64,000 bases of DNA from Dactylonectria macrodidyma (Eukaryota; Ascomycota; Sordariomycetes; Hypocreales; Nectriaceae): assembly GCA_020744425.1 (NCBI GenBank), contig JAGMUV010000001.1, forward strand, positions 4,402,001-4,466,000, written 5' to 3'. The notes under the pieces are model-generated. The model was not told the DNA's origin, did no database searches, and saw only the letters and a list, made by a program, of their open reading frames with translations. Position numbers and translations under genes: made by a program. Position 1 is the first letter of the stretch; the number at the start of each line of letters is the position of its first letter. This document shows, piece by piece, positions 1-11,793 of the stretch.

Positions 1-661
1 ACCTGGGCTGGAGATCTAGACATGACGGTCCTGGGACAGGCACATTTGGACAATGACAAGAAGTGGACGAAAAGACTGGCTTTCCTCGGAATCAGTACGG
101 TCGGGGGCAAGCATGGCTGGCCGTACAGAATCATGAGTGGGTCTTCTTTACGGAAACGTTCGGTAGGAGCACCTTGTTTCTGGGGCCGTATCCAGTAAAA
201 TAGGACAAGGTGGAGCAGAGCAGACAGAAATGGACGTGGACTTGGCAACTTGGGCAACTTACGCCTTCTCACCGTTAACATCGTTATGCATGACGACCAT
301 GACGGAGTAAGCCTGCACGGACCGAGCATGTTAGCATCTACGCAAGATACCATGCCTCGAATTTTCATTCGCTGGAAGCACCGATTTCAGTTGTCCCAGT
401 GCAAATCGAGATGTAAGCCCGCAGGACCGGCTTGTCTCAACTCCCGCCTCTCCGGAAATACCCATTCTTTATCGTCCCACAACTAGCGAATGTCGTTATG
501 GAGGCGATGACAAGGACCATAGTTATTAATCAACTCGGCATTAACGGAAGTAAAATTTAAGTCCGTAACACCACGAGTTTATAAACAGGTAGAGCAGAAC
601 CTTTCTTGCTAACACAAAACCATCCAATTGAATTATTCACAAACTTTTCCATATTATCAAG
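1..661. other. Non-coding stretch upstream of the SDR gene
   Basis: I see no convincing gene here; the only open frame (250-486) has no recognisable domain. A TATA-like stretch at about 579-586 lies roughly 80 bases before the SDR start codon and could be part of its promoter. Confidence 0.5.
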
Positions 662-1582
662 ATGGCATCACCTGTGTGGTTTATTACCGGAAGCTCCAAT
701 GGCTTTGGCCATTTGCTCAGCTTGAGAGCTCTGGAAGCTGGACATCGAGTTATTTCGACAGTTCGAGACGCAACAAAATCAGCTCAGGCGGTCCGATCGA
801 TCGAGCAAGCCGGAGGCAAGGTCGTTCAACTTGACATGACAGAACCCAAATCGAGTATCACCCAGAAAATTCAAGATGTAGAGAAGAATTTTGGACGGAT
901 TGACTATCTTGTGAATAATGCTGGATACTCTGTTCTAGGAGTGATAGAGTTATTCACGTACGTCAAGATCCCTTTCCCCTAAAGTAACCTAATTCTAATG
1001 ATAACTAGGGAGGCAGAAGCCGAGCACCAAATCCAAACCAACCTCTTTGGTCCCCTCTACGCCACCCAAGCTGTGCTACCGGGCATGAGAACACGGGGTT
1101 CAGGTACTATTATTAACGTAGGTAGTGTGGCCGGACAGGATGCAAACCCGAGCTGCGGACTCTACGCGGCGAGCAAGTTCGGTCTTGAAGGTTTCACCGA
1201 GGCATTAGCCAAAGAGACGAAAGAGTTCGGCATCAACGTTCTACTGGTTGAACCAGGAGCATTTCGAACCAACTTCCTCAGCGCAAGCATTAGGAGCGAT
1301 GAGGTGGCCGAGCAAGCGTATAGAGGAACTGCGGTTGATGAGGCCCTCAAGAAGTTCAGCGCTTTTTCAGGAAAGCAACCCGGGGATCCGACAAAGGCTG
1401 TCAATATCATCTTTGACGTTGCCACGGGTGAAGGAACAGCAGGCGGCCTCAAGGGCAAGATTCTAAGACTGCCTCTAGGCAATGACGCGTTCTCCCGGAT
1501 CCAAAATAAGATAAACTGGGTACAACAGGACCTCGAGGCTAGCCGTCAAGTCGGCGTTACAACTGACCTAGATAGAGAATAA
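662..1582 (+). CDS. Short-chain dehydrogenase/reductase (classical SDR)
   Basis: NAD(P)-dependent oxidoreductase of the classical SDR family, probably cytosolic; the substrate cannot be told from sequence. Two exons, 662-957 and 1009-1582, are split by a 51-nt intron with donor GTACGT and acceptor CTAG, giving 289 residues, the usual SDR length. The cofactor-binding motif TGSSNGFG is at residues 9-16 and NNAG at 85-88. The catalytic residues are Ser138 (in GSV), Tyr151 and Lys155 (in YAASK). The intron falls just after NNAG, and the frame joins exactly (ELFT then EAEAEH). No operon-like partner is seen. The fold and activity are secure; any specific pathway would be a guess. Confidence 0.93.
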
Positions 1583-2677
1583 GCCTTAGGCGTTATACTC
1601 GTCGCGTCTATGAATACTCTAGGGCATGGCATAATCAGTGGGCACAACTACGGCAGAATCTCAACTAATTCACGCACCTTAGCGTCTCCGAACGTCGAGA
1701 CGACCAGTTACCTAAGCCATAAAGGGCCTTTAACGAATGAGAGTGTAGAATTAGGGCCGCTAGTGTGTGCGAATTTGTTGAGATTTAATAGTAAAGACAC
1801 GAGCAAAGAATTGTGTGCGCTTTTCTCTAGTTCCGATTCAGGAGATGACTACCACAATTCGCGGCCAGAGCGCCACTTAGGAAGCAGGAGCAATATTCTT
1901 CAATTTGAATAAAAGTATTTAGAGCTCGCAGAGCGCAACGTCTCATATTACCCTCAAGGCTATCGACTCAAGGGTTGTGTTAAGGTTCCGTCGGAGTTTA
2001 GAGACAACTTTCCATACATGATAGAAGACTTGAAAAATATCCTTGCGATGCAAGAACATGAAATATACATTTTTTTTCACCCTGATATCTGACAATAAGG
2101 CGGGCTTCGAAGGTAGGCGCATCTCATCGGGCCAGTTTGTCGATGGAGCGTGTCGATGGAAATGATGGCTGGGGTATTTCTCGGTCTTGACCAACAAGCT
2201 CCTCCTGAACCATTAGAGTTTTAGAGTGGCATTATCCCCGTGCGACCGAGCAACACCTGCCATTGGCTGGCATGGCGATGAGCTGAGAGACGTGGGTGGC
2301 GGCAATGGCTGCGAGAGGCTCCCACACTCGGTTGTCCAAGTCGATGCCACTCGTGGCGAGCAATGCGCCGACGTCGCGGCAGGTCCTGTCATCCCGAGCA
2401 GCGGCATAACCAGTCATTCCTGCATACAAAATGCTATTTCTATGGGGAAACATCGGAGATGCTTTTTTTAAACGATTTAGCTGTAGCCGGGCTATGTTGC
2501 TGTTGCTACATATGTGATCGTAATGCCTGTGCCTGTAATTTACGTGTGATTTCGAGAGTTCTTTTGTTTGTATGGTAGTTCCTAAAGAAAGTGGGGAATT
2601 GGAAGGTGTTGGATTGGCTCCTTATGTGGCGGCATAATAAGCCGGATGTGCATAAACCTACGACATATCAATATCCG

Positions 2678-2737
2678 GATGTCTCATATTAGACAGGATG
2701 GAATAGTTGAAACAGCTTGGTGACGATGGAAGATCTT
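2678..2737 (+). repeat. Dispersed repeat, copy 1 (partner at 15636-15695)
   Basis: About 60 bases align with 15636-15695; both end in the shared block GATGGAAGATCTT. Most differences are transitions (A/G or C/T), as RIP would leave in an old repeat. The surrounding DNA does not align clearly, so this may be the remaining core of a larger element. Confidence 0.6.
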
Positions 2738-2842
2738 ATCCTTTTTTTTTCTGTCTAGGGGGGAAGAAAGCTAGCTATATATCCCTAGGAATACGGTTGA
2801 TCTGGACACCCTTGAACCGATGAAGCCGTCACAATCCGTCTA

Positions 2843-2900
2843 TCTAGGCTGCTGAGGATCATCTAGGTTGTTGAGGTCTGTCTAGGTTGTTGAGGGTGGA
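2843..2900 (+). repeat. Tandem repeat, about 19-20 nt, three units
   Basis: Three successive copies of a unit beginning TCTAGGTTGTTGAGG, starting near 2843, 2862 and 2881, with small differences. No coding role is evident. Confidence 0.7.
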
Positions 2901-3276
2901 TTAGGTTTGAAGTCTCTTTCTAGGTTCCAAGGAAAACACTATATAGATCCGGTCCTATGCACAGCTAGCTTTTCTATCGGTCCGTCTGACAACTCAAAAC
3001 CCCTAACAGAGAAAAGAAGGGGCCAGAGCCATGCTAGATCATTACAGTCTCTAGATTCAGCATCTTGAATCCGTCAATTGACAACGATCTGAAGTAGCTC
3101 GTCTTTTAATTCTATTTCAATTGAGACACCTTGTTTCCCTTTTCATTCTAGTGCGATTTAATATTTCGATCGGGTGCCGTGTTTTAGAACAGGCACTTTT
3201 TCCTCTTTCTGCTCGGTTGAAAGCATGCGCCTCCATTCGTCGGCAAGCATTGCTCTTCATGCAACCATCAAGGATT

Positions 3277-3882
3277 CTACAAATACCCAAGGTCTTTAAA
3301 CGCCCGCTCTAGAATTTCACGAACCACTTCCTCCTTACGCTTGTTATATTGCATCCCTGTCTCCTCCTTCTCAATGCTCAACTTGGCCGATTCCCTCTTA
3401 GTCTTTGCATAGAGCTCTCTGTCCGCTTCATTGTGTCTCAACCAGTCAGTGAAGATGGTGTGACGAGCCGCCTCTGGGCAGTCGGAACCCCAGACATGCA
3501 GATTCGTCAACAGCGGCTCATACCCGCAGAAAAAGCGGTGCTGATGCCAGGTTGGCTCCCTAGTTAGGAATTGAAACCCGACGGCCTCGAGCGGCCCGAC
3601 GTACGATGCCTCATCAGTCACGTCCTTGACGACAAGGTCGATATCAATTATAGGCTTGGCCGGGAGGCCCGGGATCGACGTCGAACCGACGTGAGCAATG
3701 GATAGGCTGGTGGGGCCGAGAGCGGACTCGATACGCGCCTTGAGAAGGTTGAACGTCTGCGGCCAAGAGGGATCAGGCTCGACGATCGCCAACGGGGACG
3801 CGGACTTGCGGAAAGAAACCCGTTCGAGGCGGTTGGGGTCGAACTCATAGTGCTCGAGCAGCGCTTCGAGAGAGGGCGCCAT
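3277..3882 (-). CDS. GrpB-like (UPF0157) nucleotidyltransferase-fold protein
   Basis: A single-exon protein of 201 residues belonging to the GrpB/UPF0157 family, which has a nucleotidyltransferase-like fold and no well-established substrate. The signature HVGSTSIPGLPAKPIIDIDL is at about residues 64-83, and a conserved HVW motif follows. I chose the ATG at 3882, which opens MAPSLEALLEH, because family proteins are 170-200 residues long. An open frame continues upstream to 4041, but that part is translated from a tandem repeat and is probably not coding. The family is common in bacteria and also occurs in fungi. No neighbour suggests a pathway. Confidence 0.85.
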   Translation of the reverse strand: MAPSLEALLEHYEFDPNRLERVSFRKSASPLAIVEPDPSWPQTFNLLKARIESALGPTSLSIAHVGSTSIPGLPAKPIIDIDLVVKDVTDEASYVGPLEAVGFQFLTREPTWHQHRFFCGYEPLLTNLHVWGSDCPEAARHTIFTDWLRHNEADRELYAKTKRESAKLSIEKEETGMQYNKRKEEVVREILERAFKDLGYL

Positions 3883-3992
3883 TGTCTGATTGGCCTTGCT
3901 GATGCGGCTGATGTGGTTGGCTCTGTTGGTTCGGTTGGTCGTGTTAGTAGAATGACTGAGCGAATGCAGGGGACGAAAGTCGCGACCAAAAT

Positions 3993-4039
3993 GGGAGGCC
4001 AAAACGGGAGGCCAAAACGGGAGGCCAAAACGGGAGACC
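3993..4039 (+). repeat. 13-nt tandem repeat upstream of the GrpB-like gene
   Basis: The unit GGGAGGCCAAAAC is repeated 3.6 times, 110-160 bases upstream of the minus-strand start at 3882. The first three units are identical, so it is either young or conserved. It lies in the likely promoter or 5' leader. Confidence 0.85.
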
Positions 4040-4041
4040 AA

Positions 4042-5829
4042 GTTAGAAGACCCAAAATGAATGCGTGGCCAAAATAGACGGCGTTTGTGGCTTCGTATTG
4101 CGTCTCCGGGCGACAGCGGAATAGTTAAATGTTGCTAGGCCCCGCGGGATGGCCTCAACCACAGGCAAACCACTCTTTCGCACCATTGGCCTATTCCTCG
4201 GCCATGACTCACTTGCCGAAATCTAGGCCATGATCAGCTTGCGACGAAACGAAAGTGACCAGGGGACGAAAGTGACATCTGAATTGCATAAAAAGCCACT
4301 TGTATCTAAAGTACCTTCTGTTAATGAATTGTGAAGGATGCGTGATGTGTTAGAATAACTAACCTGCTTTTGGATAGCGCAGGCCGAGTCTGACGGTGGA
4401 GTTGAATGCGATGCAACAGACTGCGTCTGTATTCCTCATATTGTGGGGGTCAAATCGAATGCCCCCTGACCTTCGTGCCTCAGGGTGGGGGGTGGTTTTG
4501 TCAGAAAGCTACGGAGGGTCCTTTCAAAAAGCTTGTCCAAGCGCTAGCAATGCCACATCTCTATACCCTGTAAGTTACCTGAGATACATAGTGATTCAGG
4601 CAGCGCACTGAAGTTATCTGCTATATCTACTGTAGCTCCAGGGGCATAAGCGGCTGCCGGTCAAGACTTAGCGGCCGGTGGTGTGCTGTAATCTCTGGCC
4701 TTCTAGGGCATATGAGAACCAGGACGTATTTGATGTACCTAGCCTAGCTATGATTGGCTGACTAGAAATCGTTGCTTTTTCTTGGGACAAGACTTTTGAA
4801 ATGGCTCTCCGTAGCGTGGCACTCAGATGACTTAGCCGTTGATCACTGTTGTAAATACAGCCTAGCCCCGGCGAGTCCTCCCCGACTCGGTCCCGATAGA
4901 CCACCTAGTCCCACGTGACCACCATGCGCCTAGGTGTTCCAACATGGCCCAATTCAACAGGTCTGACTTAACTATAGCTTTTGTCACGGCCCAGGCCCTG
5001 GGAAGGCCAGGCGGTGAACAAGGGCAGAACGGCCCCAGGAACAACCAATCAGCAATGGAAGCCTAAAGACAGTCAGACTGAATGGTGGCAATAGCTTGTC
5101 TACGGCCTCATTGCAACCTACTCAAAAGAGATACAGTCACGGGAGAGATTTCGAACTGGGGATGAATTTACGCCTGTATCATAGTATGATCGCATCTGCA
5201 ATGGGAAGTCAGGATGTCTCGCTCGTCACGGCTTCCGGGTTGGCGAGACTCGTGGCCGCAGAAAGAGGGCTCCTTTGTCTGCTGTCAGCGGCAACAGCCG
5301 CGTGCCGCAGTTACGATGGCGTTGTCAGGAGTGTAATCTAGCGTATGTAGATCAGGCAAGTTCTGGGACTTGTGGCACCAGCCAAAATAGGTGGAGATTG
5401 ATGTACCTTTGATTTGGCGCTCCCTAGTTGGCTAGAACCCCCCTGTCCGAGGTGAAAGTGGAGGCTTACGACACTCTAAGGGATAATCGCCAACAGGAAC
5501 ACCATGGCCTTTGAAAAGCAATATTGGAGAAACAGACGAAAACAGAAAGAGTCCAATTTCCAAGCTTGGTAAAGATCAAATCTGCAACACTAGTAGCCCT
5601 GCGGCATCCACATTCAAATGAGCATCAGCCGTCCCGACAAGGCTGCTGCCTTAGCAATCATCTTGACTAACTGCGGTGACATCCGGCATTTTGACTAGTA
5701 CGTGCTAAAATTGACCACACCTTCTACACACAGACAGAAAGGCGGGGTCTCCACCTTCTCAATCGACGCTCACACATTCATTTCCCCCCTCCACGTCCTC
5801 TTGCTTACGCCGCATTCCGCCCGGATTAG
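4042..5829. other. Intergenic region without a supported gene
   Basis: I found no domain-bearing frame on either strand. The short open frames at 4396-4611, 4668-5044 and 5096-5341 look random in composition. Confidence 0.45.
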
Positions 5830-6681
5830 CAAAAAATTGGCTTCAATGCAGGCCGCGCATTACTATTTCTTAGTTCCCAAACCGATTCAGGTCTCTCCGA
5901 CGATGGACAGCTGAATGCTGAGGCGCGTGCCCGTGTTTCGCAGCAAGCTAGGTTGAAGGCAGCACGGCGGCCAAGAGACATCAAGTTCATATCTTACTCT
6001 CCCGAGACAATCTACAACCTTCACCTTTTAGCAGGACGCTACCGACGTTTGGAGAGTCAGACCTTGTATCTCGACCGCAAGATGGTTAAGCCCCTCCTAG
6101 TGGTGGCCGACATCACCGTCGCCCTCGACCATTATTGCCGCGGCGGACAAGGAGCTCCGGCATCGCTTAACGTACTGCTTAACAACTGCGACTGGGTGGT
6201 TCATACCATTCTTTCAATAGCTCCGTATACACGACTAGCTGCGTCTAGAGATAGCCCAGGCCAGGACGCAAACGACAGCATCACTACTTCCCTTTATGAG
6301 ATTTGCGGACTATGTGCCCTTCTTTACATTGACATGGTCATTCTTCCGACACCACCGCACACAGGAATCAAACTTCGTCACTCGAAGATAATATTACGTT
6401 TAATAGAGGAAATACAGCAAGAACACCCCGCCGAGGATCCTCATGTCATCGATTTTTTTCTTGCTTGCCAGATCCGGGTTCTTGGTTAGCCGAATATACT
6501 TTGCGATTTGCGCCATCTGACGATTTTACTAGATAACGACTGGTGGGTTGATATCTCTGCTTTAAATACGCATTTGGCTAATGTATACCTAACATTGTTG
6601 CGGCTTGGTTCACCGGGAACAGCGATAGGCTTAAAAAGAGCAGCTAGTGTGCCTAGTAGTCGCCATCACAGCGATTATTAA
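5830..6681 (+). pseudogene. Relic of a fungal transcription-factor regulatory domain
   Basis: An open frame from about 5830 resembles the C-terminal regulatory region of fungal Zn2Cys6 transcription factors. It has the YEICGLCALLYIDMVI helix followed by PTPPHTG, which is typical of that domain. No zinc-cluster exon is visible upstream. The frame meets TAG at 6487-6489 but stays open for another 63 codons to TAA at 6679-6681. That continuation (DNDWWVDIS and following) still looks like family sequence. A CAG to TAG change would fit RIP. I read it as a truncated, dead paralogue; a short expressed protein ending at 6489 cannot be excluded. Confidence 0.5.
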
Positions 6682-7044
6682 CCAATCTTTTGCCCTATGG
6701 TACAGAGGTCTAGCACAACCGTTACAAACATCGAGAAGCCCGGGCCGCGCAAATAGACCTATTTCCAGACTGCAGTACTTTAGCTAATTGCTACTTAATA
6801 ATCTAGGCTTAAAATGGAATGTTATTATATTAATAGGTCTATAGAAGCTAGCACGTGGCGCTATAGTTAGGAACCTGCACTCCGCAAGCCCAAGAGACCT
6901 CACCGAAGCACGTCCTCCTTTTTCAATGCAAAAGGACCCCAGAGCATTGTGATTGGCTGGGGTTCGTCATCGGCGAATGGCAACCGGGAAAGGTGACCAG
7001 GGTATGCTCTTTGACGTGAAAAGGATGGTCGGCTAACTTACATA
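6682..7044. other. Intergenic region, no gene seen
   Basis: No open frame with recognisable content on either strand; the stretch ends at the TAG microsatellite. Confidence 0.5.
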
Positions 7045-7182
<138 letters not shown>

Positions 7183-7206
7183 GCGGCGCACATCAACCTC
7201 ACATAA

Positions 7207-8551
7207 TCAAGAATGTCTTATCTCTGTTAACACAGCCTTCATGAAATCCTCAATATCCTGGAAAAACTCAACTGGCCGCTCCAGGGCTGCGAAGTGTCCG
7301 CCCTACCACAGTTCAGCCCTTTGTTTCACTTTCGAATTTATTAAAAAGGGAATCAGGGAGATGCGACCTACCTTCTCATGTTGCCTGTAGAAAAGCAACT
7401 TTCCCTTGCTTTCCAGAATCTTCTTAGGGGCTGGCGCCAGCTCATGCATGAACCATGAGAATCCGAAGGGCTTGTCAATGAAAGGCAGGCTTGGAGGAGG
7501 GCCAACAAGAAAAGGCCCGCGATATGTATAGCTGCAGCGCGGAAAGCAGTCCGTGAACCAGTACAGTGACACGTCGGTCAAAACTTCGTCAATGCTGACA
7601 TCTTCCTCTGGCCACTCTAGGAACTTCTCTCCGATCCTTCCAACTGTCAGTCAAGTAAAAAAAGAGCCAAGGATATCCGAGGCTCACCAAACTAACAAAG
7701 CTAAAGGATTGGACGAGACCACCGCTCCAATAGTAGCAGGCCGTGTGCTGTTCATGAAAGCGGCGCCCGATGTAGGCGTTTGGAAGCGCTTCTTTCCTTG
7801 CTGGACAGCTTGCCTCTCAATTTCGGAAAGATCAGGGTCATCGGCCTCAACTTGGTCCAGGCTGGGCAGCAAATTGACTGGTCATGTCAACTTCTGTCTG
7901 TGAGGGTCTGGAGGGATCGACACCTACGATGCACTCCGACAACGGAATCATACATCGTCCCGAGAAGGGAAGCTACAAGGCATCCGACATCTCCGCCTTG
8001 GACGACATATTGATCAAAGCCGAGCTTCTTCAGAACTTGATCGATGATTCTTGCCGCATCTTCCGCCACCCACGCCTTGTCCTGGCGCGGGCCTGAGCTA
8101 AGAGTGTAGCCGGGTAAAGATGGAACGATAATATGAAATGGCAATTCGGCAGACTCATACTTCTTTTGAACGAGATCAAGCGTAGGAAGGAACTCGAGAA
8201 AGCTGCCCGGCCAACCATGTAGGAGAACAATAGGAATTGCGTCCTCTTTGGTTGAGAAGAGGCCCACAAAATGGAGGTCGACACCACCTTTCTTGTCTTG
8301 GACCGAAATCTTGTAGTTTGGGAACGAATTGATCCGTCGCTCCTGGGCGCGCCAGTCAAAGGAGTTCAGCCAATACTCTTTGGTTGAGACAAGCCATTCG
8401 TGTGGGACGCCATAGCGACGATCTTGGTGCTGATTTCCCAAGTCAAAGGTCCAACGCGTGAGAGACGAAGAAGCTGTTCGAATTCCGTATACTCGTCATC
8501 AGGAATGTGTAGAGTGAAGGGTCTTGCATCGTCAGGGAGTGAATAAGGCAT
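7207..8551 (-). CDS. Epoxide hydrolase, alpha/beta fold (EHN type), one-base frame break
   Basis: Epoxide hydrolases open epoxides to diols, in detoxification or secondary metabolism. Four exons: 8551-7928, 7877-7688, 7636-7372 and 7302-7207. Introns are 50, 51 and 69 nt. The product is 391 residues if one base is restored, the normal length. The N-terminal EHN domain is followed by the oxyanion motif HGWPGSF (112-118), the nucleophile Asp188 in GGDVG and the catalytic His363 in GGHFAALERP. The oddity is in exon 1: the frame shifts near 8434-8436, where an AAA run on the coding strand must be AAAA to join the two halves of the EHN domain. The exon phases agree only if that base is restored. 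This is either a sequencing error in a short homopolymer or a recent null allele. Confidence 0.85.
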
Positions 8552-9635
8552 TTTAGCAACGGTCAAGGCTGTAGCCGTGGAGTTCGAAAGGTAGGAGGGT
8601 TACTAAAACAGGAAGGCCAGTGATACGACTAGATGTATTCAGTATGCCCTTTTCTATAAGCCATTTCAACTAACACCTTACACTAAATAAGCGCTAAAGA
8701 GAAAATAGTGTTACACTAATCACTCAGCTCAAAGATGAAGATCAATGCCCCTGCCGCCGGGTCAAATTCGGGAGGTGCTCTGACACTCGTGACTCACCAT
8801 TGAGGGGGTTTTGAACCAGCTACTACGTCATAGTCATCTTAATGCCATGACTATCATGACTCCCTCTGACTCACCAGCATGCCCCGGAATGTCCGTCTAC
8901 CGTCTCTCCGAATTACAGGGCCCATTTTTATTCGCTTGACGTGTTACATGGGGCTGTTGGTAGTTTGTCCCCGCCTCCCCATGCTCGTGGATATTGGACC
9001 GCTAATGCTGCAAAATCTTGAAGTTGTATGTCGTCGAATAGGCTTTCTTTCATGCACTGTGTTCTGTGTCTTCGTTCAGTTGGATGATTTGAACGTCTCA
9101 TTTATCACGGGTAGGATAGAGTTTCGGGAAGTTCCTATCGAACGACTCATGTGAACTCCTCTGGTCCTCTACGGGATGCACTTTAGACGCCCTTCACAGC
9201 GGCCACCGTGTGGAGATGGCGATTCTGCATTTGGATCTTGAGGCCCATCGATTGGCACTGCTAGCAGTGGTTATGAGCCCGATTCTCCTTCCGTCAAAAG
9301 CCGCGCGTCATTGCCTTTAGCGGCATACACGATCCATAGACTCACGGTGATTTGCCGTCCTTTCTCCTTGGCCATGCAACCTTCGCCACAGACATGGTCC
9401 CGCAACAAGGGTCCTGGTAAATTTGTAATTTGTGAGATTGCTATGGCCAAAGTGACGTTATTTTAACCTCGTTATCTACCTCACCAAAGTAAATCAGCTC
9501 AGGAGATATAGTTTAGCGAGCGACCGAGAAGACACAGTTCCAAACCAACCCTCCCGATAATTGTCATCACGTACACCAGTCGAATTCGACAACAATCACG
9601 CGCGTCTCCTAGTCATATCGTTACAAATTGGCAAC
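8552..9635. other. Divergent promoter region between epoxide hydrolase and carboxylesterase
   Basis: The two genes point away from each other across about 1.1 kb. The open frame at 8879-9154 has no recognisable domain. I see no other gene. Confidence 0.45.
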
Positions 9636-11690
9636 ATGACCGAACCATCAAAGGCAGAGCATTCTGCAAAGGAGGTGGTCGTGGAGTTGCCAACATGGAC
9701 CGCCACCAGCTACAATCAGAAAGTGGTTGGCAAAAAGTCATCTCTATCGGACGACCTGGATGAGTTTTTGGGCATTCCATTTGGAGAAGTGACTAAGAGA
9801 TGGGAGCATGCAAGACTCCGCACTCGTCTTCCCCATGACGTTTTTGATGCGACTAAGAACGGGTATGTTTCATGGAATTAAAAATAATGACATGCAAGTG
9901 TTTTTTCCTTGGATCCTCACATTCTGACCATGAATATGCCCGTTAGACCCAAATGCCCCCAACCTAGCGCGGCAAAAAACAGCGAATACTACCAAGCGTA
10001 CCTAGCTTTTCCCAACCTTGATGAATCTGAATTCGAGTGTCTGAACCTTCTCATCGTCCGCCCTAGTGCGGCCGCATTGTCCCGGGCGGGGATTGACGAA
10101 ATGTCCAAGTTGCCTGTTCTGGTTTACATCCATGGCGGCGCCGGAACTGGTGCGGGCAGCGATCCCATCTATGGTGTGTGAAAAATGACATTCTCGCCTG
10201 GTCCATACGTCAGGCCAAGTAAATGGATCGTTAATGGCTAATAACCTGAGACTAGACCCTTCCCGTCTCGTACTCCGGTCTCTGGAAATCGGTTCTCCCG
10301 TTATCGCCGTCAACCTAAACTACAGGACCGGTGTGTTTGGGCTCATCGGCTCGGCCGACATCCTGAAGACTCAAGATCGAACAGAAGTTAGAGGCCTCAA
10401 CTTCGGCCTGTATGATCAGAAAGTTGGCTTGACGTGGGTGGCGCGTAACATCACCCAGTTTGGCGGTGACCCTGAGCAAGTCACCTTGTGCGGCAGCTCG
10501 ACAGGAGGCAGTTGTGTGTACGCACACATTCTCGATGCTGATGCCCACACCGAGAAACCTCTCTTCCAAAGAGCTCACGTACAATCTGGAGCCATGTTGA
10601 CCCTGTTGCCTATGCCGCTCGCCGAGGCCGAGGCCAACTGGGACAAGCTGTGCCAACACTGGGGCATTGAGGCCGAAAGCAGCAGCCAGCATAAAGTGGA
10701 ATCGCTGCGCCACGTCTCAACGGCGGCCATGCTCGAGTCTGCTCTAGAGAACCAAGTCTTCATGCTGCCGCCTATTGCCGATGGCCTCACCATGACCCAG
10801 GAGACTGCATCATTCCCTCACGTGGATCTGCGGCGGGAGATCAAACCCGGTGCCTACAAGCCTATTGAAGTTATGATTGGCACAACGGACGTCGAGGTAA
10901 GTTGGTTTCCTATCTGGTTTCCTGCATACATCTAGCTTGTAAACCCTCGTAAGTTATTATACTCTGCTAATCAAGGTTCAAACAGTCGGCTGGACATGCC
11001 CAAACCGATTTTGACCTTGAAAAGCTGCGACAAGGATTCGCCGAAAGCTACCCAACAGCTGAGGCAGGCGCCCAGGTTTTAGAAGCTTACGGCCTCGTCG
11101 AAGGTTCTGAACAGAGTACCTTACGAACAGCCCTCGAGCGGTTCCACTCAGATGCAGTCTTTGATTTGGGTATCTACCGCGCGCGAAACTTGCTGAGTGC
11201 CCAGCGCCTCGCCAAGTACGGTGACGCGACCAGCATTCAGCCCTACCACATTGAATTCGGAAACCCGTTCCCCGGAACGAAGAGAGGGTGCGCACATCAC
11301 GGCGTCGACGTCATCTACATGTTTGATGCGTTCCATGATGCTCTTGCCGATGCGGATAATGGTATCTTCAAATCGTACGCTGAGGCTTGCGCAGAGCACT
11401 CCGCAAGGCCAGAAACAGAGTCTACAGTGCAGAAGACGACCAGTAGTTCGGGAACGTCCGCGGTGAATCACCAGAAACTGGTGAAAAGCTTCCAGGATCA
11501 TGTGATTGGGTTCATTGTCGGAAATTCCGTTCAAAAGGTTGCGGAGGATGAGATATTGATATGGGGCAAGGACGGATCTTTGAGGGTTGAGAAGCTGGTG
11601 GAAACTCCAAGGTGGACGGAGAGAATCGACCGATTGAAGCTGCTAGAAAAGGACACCCCATCAATCCTCAAGGTGCTTCGAACTGTTTAA
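9636..11690 (+). CDS. Type B carboxylesterase (COesterase family)
   Basis: Serine esterase of the type B carboxylesterase/lipase family, hydrolysing carboxylic esters of unknown identity. Four exons: 9636-9862, 9947-10173, 10256-10896 and 10986-11690. Introns are 84, 82 and 89 nt, and the product is 599 residues. Landmarks are the oxyanion motif HGGAGTGAG, the family block NYRTGVFG at 173-180, the nucleophile elbow GSSTG with Ser233, and the catalytic histidine near 470 in CAHHGVD. The usual GESAG elbow is replaced by GSSTG, which keeps the serine. No signal peptide is apparent, so it is probably intracellular. The divergent epoxide hydrolase neighbour could mean shared detoxification use, but that is inference. 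Confidence 0.92.
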
Positions 11691-11793
11691 CAAAACTTAT
11701 AGGCTTAGATTCGTGTATATATCCAGTATAATCTAGATTCACCCTAGACGCAACTCGTCATCCAATTTAATGAGGTAATGGCTATTCGTTTCT

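Larger units (their letters stand above)
1583..3276. other. Intergenic region with short repeats
   Basis: No supported gene. It contains one copy of a dispersed repeat (2678-2737) and a 19-20-nt tandem repeat (2843-2900). Short open frames on both strands lack recognisable domains and look like chance. Confidence 0.5.
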
